In this document: positions 56,635 through 64,000 of the stretch, one piece after another
Numbering within the stretch: position 1 is the first letter of the stretch
How the letters are laid out: the number at the start of each line of letters is the position of its first letter
DNA from: Synechococcus sp. PCC 7335
GTDB lineage: Bacteria; Cyanobacteriota; Cyanobacteriia; Phormidesmidales; Phormidesmidaceae
Assembly: GCF_000155595.1 (NCBI RefSeq)
Contig: NZ_DS989904.1
Coordinates: 2,138,212-2,202,211, forward strand
DNA: 64,000 bases
Reading direction: 5' to 3'
Made by a program: the position numbers and the translations under genes
The notes under the pieces: model-generated
Told to the model about the DNA's origin: nothing
Seen by the model: only the letters and a program-made list of their open reading frames with translations
Database searches by the model: none

Positions 56635-56709
56635 TGCAAAGTAAGAATGCCTCCTTACTTTGCAATATCGCATCCCTACTTTAGCTGCATGCCCTACTTT
56701 GGCTACATG
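56635..56709. repeat. Hairpin plus 18-bp tandem repeats (CCTACTTT family)
   Basis: TGCAAAGTAAG (56635-56645) pairs with CTTACTTTGCA (56654-56664). Directly after it CCCTACTTTAGCTGCATG and CCCTACTTTGGCTACATG lie head to tail (56674-56709, two mismatches). The motif resembles the hairpin at 15302-15333. Confidence 0.75.
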
Positions 56710-56781
56710 TAGGAGGGTACCCAGCGAACTGGCAAATTGTAAACTTATTTAAATTTATTGCCGTCAAGCTGGCATAACGCC

Positions 56782-56821
56782 TTGACGTTCTCATGCCAAG
56801 GCCGATAGTGTATGTATACAT
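56782..56821 (+). promoter_or_regulatory. Possible promoter with palindromic operator for the RHH gene
   Basis: TTGACG (56782-56787), an 18-bp spacer and TAGTGT (56806-56811) form a weak sigma70-type promoter; directly after it ATGTATACAT (56812-56821) is a 10-bp palindrome, a size and place suited to an RHH repressor acting on its own gene. If correct, ATG 56793 cannot be the start. Confidence 0.3.
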
Positions 56822-56846
56822 CTGGGTCACATTATTTCTATTGGAC

Positions 56847-57209
56847 ATGCCAGACAAGCAAAAGGTCACATTTTATCTTTCGGACGAGCTGCATCGGCAG
56901 TTCAAGATCCGAGCAGCAGTCGATGGCGAAACCATGTCATCAATGGCACAGCGAGCGATTGAGTTCTATATGAATAATGCTGAACTCGTAGAAAGCGCTG
57001 CTCATATCCATGGAAGTGCTCATCAAATTCACAACTGCCCAGAGTGTAACGCTGCTGTGACCGTCCAGAAGGATGGCTTGGCTCTAGTTACCTCTCATGG
57101 TTCTAAGGTGATAGACGAGCTGGCTGAACTCAGTACGATCTCTAACCTTGGTTGTAAGACAAGTAGAGAGTCCAGAAGCCCTGATGAGGGTGAGCTGATC
57201 ACTGCTTGA
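56847..57209 (+). CDS. Ribbon-helix-helix (CopG/Arc-like) protein
   Basis: A ~120-residue protein. Residues 1-40 carry an RHH pattern: a short strand KVTFYLSDELHRQF, then two helices with AAVDGETMSSMAQRAIEFY. The rest has a CPEC motif (HNCPECNAAV), possibly a half zinc site, and a polar tail. Start at ATG 56847 matches the beginning of the RHH domain; the frame also extends to ATG 56793 with a hydrophobic lead of doubtful value. RHH proteins bind DNA as dimers and often autoregulate or act as antitoxins. No toxin gene is adjacent: the next gene is ycf46, so I favour a stand-alone regulator. Confidence 0.7.
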   Translation: MPDKQKVTFYLSDELHRQFKIRAAVDGETMSSMAQRAIEFYMNNAELVESAAHIHGSAHQIHNCPECNAAVTVQKDGLALVTSHGSKVIDELAELSTISNLGCKTSRESRSPDEGELITA

Positions 57210-57334
57210 AGCGGATGAGATTACAAAAGGCTCAGTTTGTTAGCCCGGCTACGGAAAGTCTGTTGTTTCTGTCTTAGTCTGTTGATTCTATTCGAGATAG
57301 ATGTTCTAAATCGTCTTATTTGGGGGCGATCGCC

Positions 57335-58846
57335 ATGAGAGAAGAGCTAAACGTATTAATCCGAGCTCAATATCCACTGATCTATCTGGTCACCTTTGAA
57401 GAAGAGCGGGCAGAAAGATCAATAGCAGCGCTTGCCCAGCAAAGGCCCCAGCAGCGTATGTACACCTGGACAATGACACATGGTGTCGTCGAGTACGGGA
57501 AAGAGGGGGGTTCAGGCCAGCAAAACAATACGGTTTCTCCTCAGGCAGCAGTTAATTGGGCAATGCGCCAGAAGGACCCAAGTATTTTTGTTTTCAAAGA
57601 TTTGCATCCTTTTAAGGATAGCCCCGAAGTAACCCGTAGTCTGCGAGACGCCATCGAAAGCTTTCGCGGCACGCAAAAGACAATCATACTGATGTCTCCA
57701 GTTCAGCAAATTCCGATAGAGCTGGAGAAAGAAGTTGTTGTTTTAGATTTCACGCTACCTAGTATGGCAGAACTTAATCAGGTTTTGAGTGCAGAACTTG
57801 AAAAGTCTGGTGTTTCTAGTATCAGTACTGAGGGGCGCGAGAAACTGTTGAAAGCCGCTTTAGGATTAACCCGTGACGAAGCTGAAAAGGTTTTTCGTAA
57901 GTCCAGGGTGATGGCAGGAAAGCTAACAGAAGCCGAAGTCAATATCGTCTTATCTGAGAAGAAGCAGCTAATACGTCGCAATGGGATTCTAGATTATATA
58001 GAGGAAGATGAGACGCTAGATTCTGTTGGCGGCCTAGAAGAATTAAAGCACTGGCTAAAGCAGCGATCGAACGCTTTTACTGAGAGGGCGCGCGAGTACG
58101 GGTTACCCCAGCCTAAGGGAATGCTAATTCTGGGCGTTCCGGGTTGTGGAAAGTCCCTAATCGCTAAGACAACAGCTAGGCTATGGGGTCTACCCTTGCT
58201 GCGCTTGGACATGGGGCGTGTTTATGATGGTTCCATGGTCGGGCGCTCTGAGGCTAATCTAAGAGGGGCGCTCAAGACAGCAGAATCGATATCGCCTGCT
58301 GTTCTGTTTATTGATGAGATTGATAAGGCTTTTGCAGGCAGTGCAGGGTCAGCTGATTCAGATGGTGGAACGTCTAGCCGAATATTCGGCAGCTTTCTAA
58401 CCTGGATGCAGGAAAAAACTTCACCTGTATTTGTAATTGCAACAGCAAATCGAGTTGAAAGGTTACCTAGCGAGTTCTTGCGTAAGGGCAGATTTGACGA
58501 AATCTTCTTTGTTGATCTTCCCAACGAAGAGGAAAGGAAAGAGATATTTAGGATTCATCTGGGTAAGCGCCGTAGTGATATAGAACGGTTTGACTTTGAC
58601 CAGTTGAGTAAAGTATGTGAAGGTTTTTCAGGCGCTGAAATTGAGCAGGGATTAATCTCTGCGATGTATGAGGCGTTTGCGCAAGGGCGAGAGTTCACTC
58701 AGCTTGATATTATTGCGGCGATTCGCGCTACGCTGCCGCTGTCGAGGACGATGAGTGAGCAAGTAACAGCCCTGCGTGATTGGGCTCGACAGCGGGCTCG
58801 ACCAGCGGCTTCATCGGTTGCGGAATACCAGCGGATGGAGTTCTAA
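57335..58846 (+). CDS. ycf46: AAA ATPase, Ycf46 family
   Basis: A ~503-residue AAA ATPase conserved across cyanobacteria and red-lineage plastids (Ycf46). ATG 57335 is chosen with GGGGGC upstream; TTG 57320 is in frame. The N-terminal region (residues ~1-225) is family-specific (LIRAQYPLIYLVTFEEERAE). The AAA domain shows Walker A LGVPGCGKS at 266-274, Walker B VLFIDEID at 323-330, a sensor/arginine-finger region in ATANRVERLPSEFLRKGRFDEIFF, and a lid subdomain. In cyanobacteria Ycf46 has been linked to photosynthesis and inorganic-carbon regulation. It precedes ycf35 by 162 bp on the same strand. Confidence 0.93.
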   Translation: MREELNVLIRAQYPLIYLVTFEEERAERSIAALAQQRPQQRMYTWTMTHGVVEYGKEGGSGQQNNTVSPQAAVNWAMRQKDPSIFVFKDLHPFKDSPEVTRSLRDAIESFRGTQKTIILMSPVQQIPIELEKEVVVLDFTLPSMAELNQVLSAELEKSGVSSISTEGREKLLKAALGLTRDEAEKVFRKSRVMAGKLTEAEVNIVLSEKKQLIRRNGILDYIEEDETLDSVGGLEELKHWLKQRSNAFTERAREYGLPQPKGMLILGVPGCGKSLIAKTTARLWGLPLLRLDMGRVYDGSMVGRSEANLRGALKTAESISPAVLFIDEIDKAFAGSAGSADSDGGTSSRIFGSFLTWMQEKTSPVFVIATANRVERLPSEFLRKGRFDEIFFVDLPNEEERKEIFRIHLGKRRSDIERFDFDQLSKVCEGFSGAEIEQGLISAMYEAFAQGREFTQLDIIAAIRATLPLSRTMSEQVTALRDWARQRARPAASSVAEYQRMEF

Positions 58847-59008
58847 CAGTCTTTTTTCCTGCTCCTACAGGAAGAAGGGTCAGTCGTATTACTTTTGATA
58901 GTGATATGGTTGACGGTTCAACAAGTCAGGCATTGCTTCGTTTGATGACTGACTACTTTCGATTTCTAACTTCGTTGTCTCTCAATTTCTTTCCAGGAGG
59001 AAACTCAA

Positions 59009-59359
59009 ATGTCTCATTTCAGTACTTTACGCACTAAGATCACCGATGCTGAAATCTTGAAGTCTTCACTATGTGACCTAGGTGTGACTGTGAAAACAGA
59101 AGACAGCATTCGTGGCTACAACGGACAGAACGTTCGTGCTGATATTGTCGCGGTGCTTGAAGGCGACTACGATATCGGCTGGTCTCGCAATGCTGATGGT
59201 TCTTTCGACTTGATTGCTGATCTCTGGGGTGTTGCTAAAAAGCACAACCAGACAGAGCTAATCAACTCTATCAACCAGAAGTATGCTGTGAACAAAACGC
59301 TCTCTGAAGTTAAGCGTCCTGGTCTACAGAACGCAAATGTACGCTTGGTTCTTCAGTAA
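59009..59359 (+). CDS. ycf35: DUF1257 protein (Ycf35)
   Basis: A 116-residue protein of the DUF1257/Ycf35 family, conserved in cyanobacteria and red-algal plastids, of unknown function. It begins MSHFSTLRTKI and has the family signature VRADIVAVLEGDYDIGW, then DLIADLWGVAKKH and a QKYAVNKTL segment. Start ATG 59009 is well supported by AGGAGG at 58995-59000. It follows ycf46 and is closed by a strong terminator, so the two may be co-transcribed. Confidence 0.93.
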   Translation: MSHFSTLRTKITDAEILKSSLCDLGVTVKTEDSIRGYNGQNVRADIVAVLEGDYDIGWSRNADGSFDLIADLWGVAKKHNQTELINSINQKYAVNKTLSEVKRPGLQNANVRLVLQ

Positions 59360-59405
59360 TGTAGTTTTCCAAGCGCATTTTGATAGCGCTGTTCTCATAG
59401 CTGCG

Positions 59406-59441
59406 ATGGACTGAACCACTAACGGTTCAGTCCATTTTTTT
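59406..59441 (+). terminator. Intrinsic terminator after ycf35
   Basis: ATGGACTGAACC (59406-59417) pairs perfectly with GGTTCAGTCCAT (59424-59435) around a 6-base loop, followed directly by a T-run. Confidence 0.95.
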
Positions 59442-59464
59442 GCTTTTAGTCGTCATGCCGTCCG

Positions 59465-59609
59465 ATAGCGAAGTAGAGATACTTGCTATTGTTCTGTCTG
59501 CCAGGTTGGCTAGTCGTCCTTGGAAAAACCTCCCATTTTCGGAGGGACTAAGACGCCTGCTGCAACGGGAGCTTTAGCTCTTGAGTAGGCGAACTGGAAC
59601 CGACGTTCC
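59465..59609 (+). ncRNA. Candidate structured RNA segment
   Basis: Four hairpins follow one another in 145 bases: ATAGCgAAGTA/TACTTGCTAT (59465-59489, loop GAGA), CCTCC/GGAGG (59529-59545), a nested pair GCCTGCT/AGTAGGC (59555-59590, one G-U) enclosing GAGCT/AGCTC, and GGAAC/GTTCC (59596-59609, loop CGAC). No open frame covers it and it lies beyond the ycf35 terminator. The strand is uncertain; no promoter is identified. It could equally be an unrelated structured 3' flank. Confidence 0.35.
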
Positions 59610-59825
59610 CCGTAGTGATCGGCTTTTGAACGCTATATGAGACGTGGTCATTTTCCAGATTTTGCAGGGGCTAGAGCGTTTCCTTGCAACTTCACCTATG
59701 GGTTTAGAGACTACAAGCCTTGTGAAACAAAGCCTTTTGAGTTCTTCAGAGACGACTAGCTATCGTTGCTTAGGGCTTTTGAAGATCCACACTATCCTTA
59801 CTAGAGAGATAGAATCTACCTCAAT

Positions 59826-60995
59826 CTACTTCGCGATAGTCTTGTTCAGGAGTTCTGCGATCGCCCGATGCTCAATGGGCGGCTCGGCGACAATATCCTG
59901 GCGGGTATCAGTGATTAGCCAGTCTAGTGCAGCAGCTTTAACATCGATAGACGCCCCAGTCTTGTCAACACAGTAGCGTCCAAAGACAAGCTTATCGACT
60001 AAGCGAACGTCAGGTCCAATTCGAGAGTATTCAAAGACGACACTCTTATCGATGATGGTTCCACTAGAGATCATACAGTTCGGACCGATCATACTAGGGC
60101 CTACTATTTTGGCACCATCTTCTATCTGAGTCATGCCGCCGATGTAAACTGGACCTTCTATCTCTATAGCTTCCCAGTTAGCCTTGACATTGAGCCCGGC
60201 AAATACGCCTGGTCTAATTTCATTTCCTGGAATGCCTACTCCTCTAACCTGACCGGTAAGTACATCTTGAATAGCTTGCCAGTAGTCAGGAACTTTGCCG
60301 ATGTCTACCCATTCAAAGTCCATACGGATGCCATAGAAAGCCGCACCGGCATCGACAAGCTTCGGAAAGAGATCGCCCCCAATATCAAACTCTTGACCAG
60401 AAGGAATGTAGTTGAAGACCTCCGGCTCAAAGATATAGATGCCAGTATTTATATCTGTACTAAGCGCTTCTTCAACGGTCGGCTTTTCTTGAAAGGATTT
60501 GATTTTACCGCTCTCATCAGTAACTACCACACCATAGCTAGGTACCTGCTTAAGAGGTACTTGCTTCATAACAATAGTAGCAATGGAATTTTTCTCTTTG
60601 TGCTGGCGGACTGCCTCAGTAAGATCGAGATCGATTAGAGCATCTCCACAGAGGACGATGAACGTATCATCGAAAAAAGGTGAGAAGTCTTGTATCTTCC
60701 TCATCCCACCAGCTGAGCCGATTGCTTCACCGACTAGTTCGCCATCGGTGATTCGGCCTTCGAACGAATAGGCCAGTTCAACACCAAATCGCTGGCCATC
60801 CCGGAAGTAGCCTTCGATCTCATTAGCAAGATGACTGACATTGGCCACAATCTGGTCAAAACCGTGGTTTTTCAAAAGCTCTAACAGAAACTCCATTACG
60901 GGTTTTTGCAAGATAGGAATCATTGGCTTGGGAATGGTGTAGGTAATTGGTCGTACTCTTGTACCTTTCCCTGCGGCCAAAATCATGGCTTTCAT
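59826..60995 (-). CDS. NDP-sugar pyrophosphorylase (nucleotidyltransferase with left-handed beta-helix)
   Basis: A 389-residue nucleotidyltransferase that joins a sugar-1-phosphate to an NTP, making donor sugars. The signature loop LAAGKGTRVRPITYTIPKPM (residues 6-25) is intact, and EKP at about 170 and GEAIGSAGG mark the sugar-binding part. From ~residue 255 on there are hexapeptide repeats typical of a left-handed beta-helix, ending in a helix that carries AELLNKTIA. It is of the GDP-mannose/UDP- or dTDP-glucose pyrophosphorylase superfamily, and the exact sugar is undecided. GAGGA lies about 10 bp before the ATG. It could supply donors to the glycan locus or ordinary metabolism. Confidence 0.85.
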   Translation of the reverse strand: MKAMILAAGKGTRVRPITYTIPKPMIPILQKPVMEFLLELLKNHGFDQIVANVSHLANEIEGYFRDGQRFGVELAYSFEGRITDGELVGEAIGSAGGMRKIQDFSPFFDDTFIVLCGDALIDLDLTEAVRQHKEKNSIATIVMKQVPLKQVPSYGVVVTDESGKIKSFQEKPTVEEALSTDINTGIYIFEPEVFNYIPSGQEFDIGGDLFPKLVDAGAAFYGIRMDFEWVDIGKVPDYWQAIQDVLTGQVRGVGIPGNEIRPGVFAGLNVKANWEAIEIEGPVYIGGMTQIEDGAKIVGPSMIGPNCMISSGTIIDKSVVFEYSRIGPDVRLVDKLVFGRYCVDKTGASIDVKAAALDWLITDTRQDIVAEPPIEHRAIAELLNKTIAK

Positions 60996-61190
60996 TTCTG
61001 AAGAGTCCTCACGTTTTAACTAGTAGGCTGACTGTTTAATCCTTGCTAATGCTATCAATCTAATCCTAATATGCCCTATGAGGAACGAAGACTTCATATC
61101 TCCCTCATAGGGGCTGCCATCACTCCTTGCTGTGATTAGAAATCGACTCTAGCGTAATTTGAGCGCAAAGCTCGCGTATCAGTGATTGCT

Positions 61191-61227
61191 ACAAAAAAAC
61201 CTCAGCTCATCGACGAGGCTGAGGCTT
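61191..61227 (-). terminator. Intrinsic terminator after the ferredoxin gene
   Basis: On the minus strand CCTCAGC (complement of 61218-61224) pairs with GCTGAGG (complement of 61200-61206), followed by a run of seven T (61199-61193). Confidence 0.85.
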
Positions 61228-61251
61228 TCTTCTAAAGCTGCACTACATTGT

Positions 61252-61551
61252 TTAGTACAGCTCCTCCTCTTGATGAGTCATAACTGTACAGTCAGAAGTC
61301 GGATAGGCAACGCAAGTAAGCACATAACCTGCCTCAATTTGATCATCATCTAGAAAAGACTGGTCGGATTGATCTACAGTCCCTTCTGTGAGCTTCCCAG
61401 CACAGGTAGAGCACGCACCCGCACGACAAGAATAAGGCAGGTCAATGCCTTGCTCTTCTGCTGCGTCTAAAATGTATTCATCATCTGCCACTTCAATAGT
61501 GGTATTTAGGTTTTCTGTTTCGTTAACTAAAGTGACTTTGTAGCTAGCCAT
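61252..61551 (-). CDS. petF: [2Fe-2S] ferredoxin, plant type
   Basis: A 99-residue photosynthetic-type ferredoxin that takes electrons from photosystem I and gives them to FNR and other enzymes. The four cluster ligands are in the canonical positions: Cys42, Cys47, Cys50 ([10 protein letters not shown]) and Cys80 (YVLTCVAYP). The acidic surface (EEQ, EEEL at the end) fits a soluble stromal-type protein. ATG 61551 is supported by AGAGGA 7 bp upstream. A hairpin CTAAACT/AGTTTAG lies in the leader (61584-61602). A strong terminator closes the gene. Other ferredoxin paralogs probably exist elsewhere, so petF1 status is not proven. Confidence 0.95.
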   Translation of the reverse strand: MASYKVTLVNETENLNTTIEVADDEYILDAAEEQGIDLPYSCRAGACSTCAGKLTEGTVDQSDQSFLDDDQIEAGYVLTCVAYPTSDCTVMTHQEEELY

Positions 61552-62098
61552 GCGAACATCCTCTTGGTTTGCCTTGCTGTTAACTAAACTCTCTTAGTTT
61601 AGCCAGAAAGACTGGATAGATAAGTCAATTAACAGCATATTTTGATACTACGAGAAAACTACTTAGCTGTAACTATCTTGAGGTGGATGGTTGAAAGGTA
61701 TTAGTAATCTAACTCTAAAGAAAGATCCTATTTTGCTTATGGTTAATGGCGAGTGAGACAGTGAAAATATGGCTTGTAATTCAATTATCTGGAGTCTTTG
61801 AAGCTGTTACTGCTTTATTTAGCTAAACAACTAAATACGATTTTGGAGGGGTTAATTTTATCAGTAGTTGTTTTTCTATAAACTTTACTTATGTAGCTGT
61901 TCGGCGGCTGTTGATGGCGCAAAAAAGTCTCTATTGAGAGTCTTCTCTATTTAATTGAGTCTATGTTGCTTTGGAAAATACGATTCGATGCTGAGCTTCT
62001 TTGAAAAACTAATTAGAGAACGCAGTGGACATTTTGTCGGAGCCAGATTATGTGATGGTTGAACTCGGTGCATGAATGATTTATCGGCTTAGACTTAT
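61552..62098. other. Divergent intergenic region petF / bvdR
   Basis: About 550 AT-rich bases carrying both promoters. In the petF leader CTAAACT/AGTTTAG (61584-61602) can form a hairpin. No gene. Confidence 0.5.
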
Positions 62099-63088
62099 AT
62101 GTCAGTTATTCGAGTTGGACTGGTAGGGACGGGCTATGCGGCTAGCGCAAGGGCAAAGGCGTTCTTAGCAGATGAACGATCACATCTTGTAGGTGTTTCT
62201 GGAAGTGGCGTTTCTGAAAACAGTACTGAGCGGACTGCACAGTTTGCAAATCAGTATGGCATGCAAGCAATAGCGTACTGGCAGCAGCTGATTGCAGACG
62301 AATCTATTGATCTGGTTGTAGTTTGTACAATAAGTTCGTTGCATGGTGAAGTGGTTAAGGCGGCGCTAGAGGCTGATAAGCATGTAGTGGTGGAATATCC
62401 TCTATCTTTTGATGTGCAACAGGCAGAGCAGCTAGTCAAGCTTGCGGCCCAGAAACAATTACTGTTACATGTGGAACATATCGAGCTATTGGGTGGGCTG
62501 CATCTAGCTATGCGCTCAAACCTTTCTAAAGTTGGCAAACCAAGCTATGTAGGCTACCGCACGATTAATCCGCAAACCCCTGCGCCTAAAAAGTGGACCT
62601 ATCAGAAAGCACTTTTTGGCTTTCCCTTCTGTGGAGCGCTTTCGCGAGTGCACCGGCTAACAAATTTGTTCGGTAGAGTAAACCAGGTAAACTGCCAGAC
62701 TCGAATAGTAGAAGATGCAGAGGATATCTACTTTAGACAGATGCTAAGTTCTGGTCGGCTACAGTTTGAGTCTGGGCTAATTGCAGAGCTGGTCTATGGA
62801 AAAGGGGAAGGACTGATGGTTTATCACCGAGAGATTGAAGTGCAAGGCGAACAAGGCAAACTGTTTTTTGATAGGAACGAAGGGATGCTAATGACTGCCC
62901 AGGGGACGAGTGTGATTGCTATTGAGCCCCGTCGGGGTCTGTTTGTGAAAGATACGCAGGGAATATTAGATAACTTGACTGAAGGGACCCCGCTATATGT
63001 AAGCGCGGCTGAAAGTGTATATGCACTGAGAGTAGGCGATGCTTTACGGCGAGCATCTGATACTGGGGAGAGCGTAGTCGTTATCTAA
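62099..63088 (+). CDS. bvdR: Biliverdin reductase (Gfo/Idh/MocA fold)
   Basis: A 329-residue NAD(P)H-dependent biliverdin reductase, converting biliverdin to bilirubin, in the bilin pigment branch of cyanobacteria. The Rossmann loop VGTGYAASARAKAF is at residues 9-22, HVVVEYPLSF at 95-104, and the signature LHVEHIELLGGLH (residues 123-135) followed by PAPKKWTY, ALSRVHR.T and LFG matches my recollection of the Synechocystis BvdR much more closely than general Gfo/Idh/MocA dehydrogenases. No Shine-Dalgarno site before ATG 62099. Divergent from petF. Confidence 0.85.
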   Translation: MSVIRVGLVGTGYAASARAKAFLADERSHLVGVSGSGVSENSTERTAQFANQYGMQAIAYWQQLIADESIDLVVVCTISSLHGEVVKAALEADKHVVVEYPLSFDVQQAEQLVKLAAQKQLLLHVEHIELLGGLHLAMRSNLSKVGKPSYVGYRTINPQTPAPKKWTYQKALFGFPFCGALSRVHRLTNLFGRVNQVNCQTRIVEDAEDIYFRQMLSSGRLQFESGLIAELVYGKGEGLMVYHREIEVQGEQGKLFFDRNEGMLMTAQGTSVIAIEPRRGLFVKDTQGILDNLTEGTPLYVSAAESVYALRVGDALRRASDTGESVVVI

Positions 63089-63108
63089 GATGCTTAAGAA
63101 TCTTAGAT
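63083..63108. repeat. 8-bp perfect hairpin across the bvdR stop
   Basis: ATCTAAGA (63083-63090) and TCTTAGAT (63101-63108) flank a 10-base loop; the stop codon lies in the first arm. No T-run. Confidence 0.6.
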
Positions 63109-63215
63109 ACTTAGGCGGTTAGTTTATATAACGTTGATGGCCTAGCGGAGGCACAGTTCTGAGGCGCAGTTCTCTAGTAAGTGCAAGAGCTTAGTTTAGG
63201 TGTAGAAGGCAAGTG

Positions 63216-63956
63216 TTAAGTCTGTTTCCAGACTAGAACGCCCGGAGACTGCTGAATTGGAACGATATCTAGAATGTCCAGCTGAGCGCAGTAGTTGATA
63301 TCGGCGGTATTGTCTTTGCTTAAGAGACGCTGACCATGACTTGCGTGATGTAGAAGCTTGTCCAACCGATTTTGCCACTGGCAGTAGAGACTCATGGCAG
63401 CTAGGGCGGCATCATTGCCAATCGTACTTGCTAGCTCGAGATTGGCTTGCTCAATACCTCTTTGGATGATAGCCCCAGCGCAGACAGTGTCCTCAAGAGA
63501 GTATTCACCTTCCCAACCGGAGCCGACTAACCAGGTGGTTTTGGGCTGGTTGGCTAGCAGGTAGTCGACGACAGCCTGACGAGTCGTAAGCGCAGCAGTA
63601 AGCACTATCGGTACTTCTTGAATCCGCTGTAGGCAGCGGGTACCGTTAGTTGTACTCATGAATAGACGTTTGCCTTCGGTCTGTTCGGGCGAGTGGTCTA
63701 AAGGAGAATTCCCTAGATCGAACCCTTCAACTTTTTGACCGCCTCTTTCTCCTGCTCTGATTCGACTTAGGGCAGGCCAGCTTTCACTTTCAGATAGCAG
63801 TTTGTCTAGATCACTAAAGACTTGAACAGCTTCGGCACCCGCATTAAACGCAGCGGCTATAGTGGTGGTTGCTCGCAGCACGTCGATTGCGATCGCGCAG
63901 TCGGGAACGGAGTCAGTGGGGACTTCCTCAGGTGTGTGATAGACGGATATTTTCAC
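63216..63956 (-). CDS. comB: 2-phosphosulfolactate phosphatase family protein (ComB)
   Basis: A 246-residue ComB-family phosphatase. Start is GTG 63956. Family motifs are visible: [19 protein letters not shown] near the N-terminus, [25 protein letters not shown] and the DTVCAGAII region. In methanogens ComB removes phosphate from 2-phospho-3-sulfolactate on the way to coenzyme M; in cyanobacteria, which do not make coenzyme M, the protein is conserved but its role is not established. It may be transcribed on its own. Confidence 0.88.
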   Translation of the reverse strand: MKISVYHTPEEVPTDSVPDCAIAIDVLRATTTIAAAFNAGAEAVQVFSDLDKLLSESESWPALSRIRAGERGGQKVEGFDLGNSPLDHSPEQTEGKRLFMSTTNGTRCLQRIQEVPIVLTAALTTRQAVVDYLLANQPKTTWLVGSGWEGEYSLEDTVCAGAIIQRGIEQANLELASTIGNDAALAAMSLYCQWQNRLDKLLHHASHGQRLLSKDNTADINYCAQLDILDIVPIQQSPGVLVWKQT

Positions 63957-64000
63957 TGAATACTTGGCCCGCGCACATAGTTTAGTAGCTGAATCATCAG

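Larger units (their letters stand above)
56487..56846. other. Divergent intergenic region recQ / RHH gene
   Basis: About 360 bp. It contains a repeat cluster (56635-56709) and a promoter/operator-like stretch near 56782-56821 discussed separately. No gene. Confidence 0.5.

Noticed and set aside
56847..57209. RHH gene as antitoxin of a toxin-antitoxin pair
   Set aside because: No small toxin-like gene (RelE, PIN or similar) overlaps or follows; the next gene is ycf46.
58780..59037. 85-codon open frame between ycf46 and ycf35
   Set aside because: Overlaps both genes in another frame and hides the AGGAGG before ycf35.

Overview
The window is chromosomal DNA of a cyanobacterium, probably a filamentous or surface-growing Leptolyngbya-type lineage. 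Evidence: many HIP1 octamers (GCGATCGC), a plant-type [2Fe-2S] ferredoxin, the plastid-conserved genes ycf46 and ycf35, a Synechocystis-type biliverdin reductase, an exosortase with a PEP-CTERM protein, and an HpsJ-like protein. The genus is inference. I saw no tRNA, rRNA, CRISPR array or intact transposase.

Bases 1-15000 are a plus-strand run of surface-glycan genes: four sulfotransferases (the first cut by the window edge), a GT2 and two GT4 glycosyltransferases, a Wzy/O-antigen-ligase-like polymerase, a membrane-anchored FG-GAP/UnbV protein and a 1352-residue mosaic FG-GAP/UnbV surface protein. Bases 15000-32300 hold giant surface-type proteins separated by long non-coding stretches: two paralogous proteins built of an unassigned ~170-residue module plus cadherin-like repeats, then on the minus strand a 2631-residue DUF4347/LamG/sorbosone-dehydrogenase/PKD/cadherin-like protein containing a nearly identical 464-bp internal repeat.

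Bases 33200-43300 are a second glycan block: three more sulfotransferases, a second membrane-anchored FG-GAP/UnbV protein and four more glycosyltransferases. Bases 43400-48600 carry an HpsJ-like protein, an exosortase with its partner protein (ATGA overlap), one PEP-CTERM protein, and a divergent Wza-type polysaccharide export protein. A 1217-residue G8/PKD/LamG protein follows. With seven sulfotransferases and seven glycosyltransferases, the simplest reading is an island for a sulfated extracellular polysaccharide together with large extracellular proteins that may bind or organise the matrix. No Wzx flippase, initiating glycosyl-phosphate transferase, Wzc-type kinase, PAPS synthesis gene or type I secretion gene is in the window.

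From 54270 onward the content is ordinary housekeeping: RecQ helicase, a ribbon-helix-helix protein, Ycf46 ATPase, Ycf35, a strongly structured intergenic segment, an NDP-sugar pyrophosphorylase, ferredoxin, biliverdin reductase and a ComB-family phosphatase.

A pattern across the window is the frequency of short tandem duplications (10-19 bp, usually two copies, unrelated to one another in sequence) in intergenic DNA.
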